Assembly: GCA_964236465.1 (NCBI GenBank)
Contig: CAXSBZ010000018.1
Coordinates: 1-64,000 of the forward strand
DNA length: 64,000 bases
Origin: Mucilaginibacter_A sp964236465
Lineage (GTDB): Bacteria > Bacteroidota > Bacteroidia > Sphingobacteriales > Sphingobacteriaceae
Direction: 5' to 3'
The notes under the pieces were generated by a model. The model searched no databases. It saw only the letters and a list, made by a program, of their open reading frames with translations, and had not been told where the DNA came from. Of this stretch, positions 60,954 to 64,000 are shown piece by piece; the first letter of the stretch is position 1; every line of letters begins with the position of its first letter. Made by a program: the position numbers and the translations under genes.

Positions 60954-63143
60954 ATGACAAATCGTAAAAACAAAAAAGAACAGACCAACAGTAAAAAAAT
61001 TGCAGATCTTTTACCTGATACCGATGTAAGCACCGGTGAATTTTTGACAACAAACCAGGGTTTGAGGGTCAACGACGACCAGAACGAACTCAAAGCAGGA
61101 GAAAGAGGCCCATCCCTGCTTGAAGACTTCATATATCGTGAAAAGATTACCCATTTTGACCATGAACGCATCCCTGAGCGGGTGGTACATGCAAGGGGTG
61201 TAGCTGCACATGGTACTTTCCAAGTGTATGAATCCCTGTCGAAATACACAAAAGCAAAATTCCTACTGGACCCTTCTGTTAAAACCCCTGTATTTGCACG
61301 GTTTTCTAATGTTACAGGCTCTAGGGGTTCCACTGATTTGGCCCGGGATGTTCGTGGCTTTGCCATTAAATTTTACACCGAAGAAGGGAATTATGACTTT
61401 TTGGGCAATAACATACCAGTGTTTTTTATACAGGATGCAATAAAATTCCCTGATCTTATACATGCTGTAAAACCCGAGCCCAATACCGATATACCGCAGG
61501 CGGCTTCGGCGCATGATACATTTTGGGACTTTATCTCTTTAGTGCCCGAATCGGCACATATGGTCATGTGGCTGATGAGCGACCGATCATTGCCACGAAG
61601 CCTGCGTATGATGGAAGGGTTTGGGGTACATACATTTAGGTTAATTGATGCACAGGGCAAATCTGTATTTGTGAAATTTCATTGGAAACCTTTACAAGGC
61701 GTATATTCTGTTGCATGGGACGAAGCACAGAGAATTTCGGGAAAAGACCCTGATTTTCACCGTCGGGACCTGTACGATGCCATTAATAGCGGTGCTTTCC
61801 CAGAGTGGGAACTTGGTTTGCAGATAATTGAGGAAAAGGATGAGTTTAAATTCCCTTTTGATATTCTTGACCCCACAAAATTAATCCCTGAAGAAATGGT
61901 GCCGGTCCAGCGAGTAGGAAAAATGACGCTCAACCGTAATGTGGATAATTTTTTTGCTGAAACAGAGCAGGTTGCATTTCACCCTGCCCATGTTGTTCCC
62001 GGTATTGATTTTTCAAACGACCCATTACTACAGGGGCGGTTGTTCTCTTACACCGATACCCAGTTAATCCGGTTGGGTGGGCCTAATTTTCATGAAATCC
62101 CGATCAACCGTTCGGTATCACCATTACACAACAATCAACGCGACGGGCACATGAGACAGACGATAAATGTAGGGGTTACAAGTTATCAGCCTAATTCTAT
62201 CGACTCCGACTACCCTTTACAGGCCAAAATAAGCGAAGGCGGGTTTACAAGTTACCCCGAAAAGATCGATGCCAGAAAAATCAGGGGCCGCAGCGAAAGT
62301 TTTTTTGATTTTTTCAGTCAGGCAAAGTTATTTTACAACAGCCAGTCAGAAGTAGAAAAATCGCACCTTACCGATGCTTTAAGGTTTGAGCTGGGCAAAG
62401 TAAAAAGGGTTGAAATAAAAAAGCGTATGGTAGCCATCCTTACGCAGATAGATGTTACACTTGCTGCCAAAGTAGCGCAAGAGTTGGGTATAGAAGTGCC
62501 AACAAAGCCTGAGCAAATCACGAACATGGGGGTGCCAGCAGATGCTGACCCTAAAAAATACGCACCTAAAACAGTTGAATTGAAATTAAAGAAATCAGCA
62601 GCGCTTAGCATGGCCAACGACAAAATAGATTCTATACAAACAAGACAGATTGCTGTGCTGGCAAGTGATGGTGTAAATGAAGGTTCCCTTAATGCTATGA
62701 TGAAAACCTTAAAAGAGAAAGGGGCAGTGGTGAAGGTTGTAGCCCCACACCTTGGCAGCATTACTGGCGACAAAGGAGGTAAGTTTGATGTTAGTGAAAG
62801 CCTGAGAACAACAGCTTCCGTGCTTTTTGACGCGGTGTACGTTCCGGGTGGTGCACAAAGTATAAAAGCATTGAAGGCACAACCGGAGGCCATCCATTTT
62901 TTGGACGAGGCATATAAGCACTGCAAAGCTATTGCAGTAGAGCAGGAAGGTATAGAACTGCTTAAAGCTTCTTATATAGGTACTTTACTGCATGCTGACG
63001 GCACTTTTTACAATACCCTTGCAGGTAAAGGCCTTGTTATCAACAACAACGGCAATTTAAAATATACTGCCGATGAGTTTATCAAAGCTTTAATACAATA
63101 CCGTTTTTGGGAAAGGGAGCATCAAGGCAATGTCCCTGCATAA
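60954..63143 (+). CDS. katE: Large-subunit (clade 2, HPII-type) catalase
   Basis: A 729-residue heme catalase. The distal His79 is in 'RVVHARGVAAHG', the catalytic Asn152/153 in 'DFLGNNIPVFF', and the proximal heme ligand Tyr366 in 'RLFSYTDTQLIRLG'. After about residue 560 comes the extra flavodoxin/class I amidotransferase-like domain of large catalases ('IAVLASDGVNEGSLNAMMKTLKEKG', 'VYVPGGAQSI'). It disproportionates hydrogen peroxide in the cytoplasm. The gene is isolated, and no motif copy lies in its 2.2 kb. Confidence 0.95.
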   Translation: MTNRKNKKEQTNSKKIADLLPDTDVSTGEFLTTNQGLRVNDDQNELKAGERGPSLLEDFIYREKITHFDHERIPERVVHARGVAAHGTFQVYESLSKYTKAKFLLDPSVKTPVFARFSNVTGSRGSTDLARDVRGFAIKFYTEEGNYDFLGNNIPVFFIQDAIKFPDLIHAVKPEPNTDIPQAASAHDTFWDFISLVPESAHMVMWLMSDRSLPRSLRMMEGFGVHTFRLIDAQGKSVFVKFHWKPLQGVYSVAWDEAQRISGKDPDFHRRDLYDAINSGAFPEWELGLQIIEEKDEFKFPFDILDPTKLIPEEMVPVQRVGKMTLNRNVDNFFAETEQVAFHPAHVVPGIDFSNDPLLQGRLFSYTDTQLIRLGGPNFHEIPINRSVSPLHNNQRDGHMRQTINVGVTSYQPNSIDSDYPLQAKISEGGFTSYPEKIDARKIRGRSESFFDFFSQAKLFYNSQSEVEKSHLTDALRFELGKVKRVEIKKRMVAILTQIDVTLAAKVAQELGIEVPTKPEQITNMGVPADADPKKYAPKTVELKLKKSAALSMANDKIDSIQTRQIAVLASDGVNEGSLNAMMKTLKEKGAVVKVVAPHLGSITGDKGGKFDVSESLRTTASVLFDAVYVPGGAQSIKALKAQPEAIHFLDEAYKHCKAIAVEQEGIELLKASYIGTLLHADGTFYNTLAGKGLVINNNGNLKYTADEFIKALIQYRFWEREHQGNVPA

Positions 63144-63205
63144 TAACGTTTAAATATATTTTCTTTTCTATTTAAAACCTGTTTAACTTTTGTCCGGTAT
63201 TTTTT

Positions 63206-63301
63206 ATACTTCTTTTATCCCTGTAAAAAACTGTAGTCTTTTTTTGTTTTGATTTTAGGGCTTACAATACAAACACAAATTTTTAGGGCTAAAAGAAGTA
63301 T
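63206..63301. repeat. Facing pair of the dispersed motif, 96 bp span
   Basis: ATACTTCTTTTA at 63206 faces TAAAAGAAGTAT ending at 63301 (both arms with the T/A variant of the Y position). The inner boxes are TGTAAAAAAC and AATTTTTAGGG. Confidence 0.85.
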
Positions 63302-63346
63302 AATATTTTGAGATAAAGTTAAACAGTTACTTAATACTATTTTTTT

Positions 63347-64000
63347 ATGTATAACTCCAGACGGTCTTTTATAAAACACAGTTCCATCTTATTAGCAAGC
63401 ACAGCCTTGTTGCCTTCTTTTTCTTTTGGTGCTTCAGGCAGACAAAACGAGAAATTGGCAATCCAGCTTTATTGTGTTGACAAGGAAATGAACGAAGATG
63501 CCATAGGCACTTTAAAGGCATTAAAAGCAATCGGTTATCAATATGTCGAACATGCTGATTATCGATCCCGAACATTTTACGGTTTCTCCCCGGCTGATTT
63601 TGGTAACTTGGTTACAGATTCCGGGCTTACCTTGTTGAGCGGGCATACTGTATTAGAACCGAAACACTGGAACACAGGCACTAAAACCTTTACCAAGGAA
63701 TGGCATTATACTATAGAAGATGCCCGCACAGCAGGGCAATTGTACCTTATTTCCCCCTGGATAGACCGCAATTTATGGAACAATGAAAAAGGCTTCAAGC
63801 AATTCATGGGCGTTTTTAATAAAAGTGGTGAGCTTTGCAAAACATCAGGTTTAAAGTTCGGGTATCACAATCACGATTTTGAATTCTCAAATGTACTAAA
63901 TGGTGTGAGGCTATATGATATTATACTTCAGCAAACTGACCCCAATGTAGTTTCACAACAGCTTGATATAGGAAACATTTATCAAAAAGGGTTCTCGATA
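63347..64000 (+). CDS. Tat-exported sugar phosphate isomerase/epimerase-like protein, partial
   Basis: The frame opens at ATG 63347 and is still open at the window end after 218 codons. Residues 5-20 (RRSFIKHSSILLAST) form a twin-arginine signal. The rest is the start of a xylose-isomerase-like TIM barrel: 'LAIQLYCVDKEM', 'LKAIGYQYVEH', 'GLTLLSGHTVLEP', 'FGYHNHDFEF' and 'QLDIGNIYQKG', with His and Asp at the usual metal-site strands. Homologues act on periplasmic sugars. The C-terminal part is outside the window. Confidence 0.85.
   Translation, partial: MYNSRRSFIKHSSILLASTALLPSFSFGASGRQNEKLAIQLYCVDKEMNEDAIGTLKALKAIGYQYVEHADYRSRTFYGFSPADFGNLVTDSGLTLLSGHTVLEPKHWNTGTKTFTKEWHYTIEDARTAGQLYLISPWIDRNLWNNEKGFKQFMGVFNKSGELCKTSGLKFGYHNHDFEFSNVLNGVRLYDIILQQTDPNVVSQQLDIGNIYQKGFSI

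Noticed and set aside
4365..63301. The dispersed motif as a promoter
   Set aside because: Its TAAAATTTG box recalls TAnnTTTG but usually fails the exact spacing. Copies also lie inside genes in both orientations and between convergent genes where no promoter is needed.

Overview
The window looks like a chromosome segment of a Bacteroidota bacterium, most likely Sphingobacteriaceae (Mucilaginibacter/Pedobacter-like). The signs are a tmRNA encoding the tag GENNYALAA, -7 boxes of the TAnnTTTG type close to start codons, few recognisable Shine-Dalgarno sequences, and typical families: GH97, a DUF2723 transferase, a fused E1 alpha/beta ketoacid dehydrogenase, a DAHP synthase-chorismate mutase fusion and a type-II CTC-type L25. 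No phage, insertion-sequence transposase or CRISPR array was seen.

Layout. 1-5.9 kb: end of an NTF2-like gene, a Xre/RES toxin-antitoxin pair, a DUF2520 dehydrogenase, ferredoxin, IscX, KdsC, an aspartic-protease-like lipoprotein and an APC permease. 6-14.6 kb: tmRNA, an ECF sigma factor with two small partners, a TetX-like FAD monooxygenase, an aminotransferase, a DUF1573 protein, the fused E1 enzyme and an AT-rich Ntn-hydrolase-like gene. 14.8-19.7 kb: an aromatic amino acid operon on the minus strand (pheA, DAHP synthase/chorismate mutase, aroA, aroC) preceded by a Phe/Tyr-rich leader ORF and a strong terminator that together read as a transcription attenuator. 19.7-33 kb: HepT/MntA, sterol desaturase, aroB, S4 protein, proline dehydrogenase, GT39-like transferase, a YoeB-type toxin pair, a GIN-domain protein, an M1 peptidase, a CocE-type hydrolase and a quinone reductase. 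33-44.7 kb: GH3 beta-glucosidase between two copies (one truncated) of a pentapeptide-repeat gene, then pth, rplY, prs, tRNA-Gln, a large DUF2723 protein and accA. 44.9-51.4 kb: tRNA-Glu and an arsenosugar biosynthesis cluster (ArsM, SDR, thioredoxin-like protein, two glycosyltransferases, radical SAM ArsS, AhpD-like protein, DUF547). 51.9-64 kb: GH97, a decayed polysaccharidase gene, a GH1-like enzyme, AEC transporter plus benzoylformate-decarboxylase-like enzyme, a large-subunit catalase and the start of a Tat-exported TIM-barrel epimerase.

The main unexplained signal is a short dispersed motif. Its core is TAAAAGAAGYAT, with an AT-rich box (TTTTTAGG or similar) a few bases upstream, about 25 bp in all. 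I count about 65 copies by eye, roughly one per kb, in both orientations. They lie in nearly every intergenic space and also inside conserved genes without disrupting the frame. Many copies form facing pairs, six of which span 93-97 bp. A sister form, TAAAAACAGYAT, occurs about a dozen times. The breakpoint of a partial gene duplication falls exactly on one copy. The density, architecture and tolerance inside genes resemble the DNA uptake sequences of Pasteurellaceae and Neisseria; a mini-mobile element is the main alternative. The second strong finding is the pheA-operon attenuator. Several other repeat families (87-bp hairpins, REP-like palindromes, a repeat inserted in frame in aroA) share the intergenic spaces.
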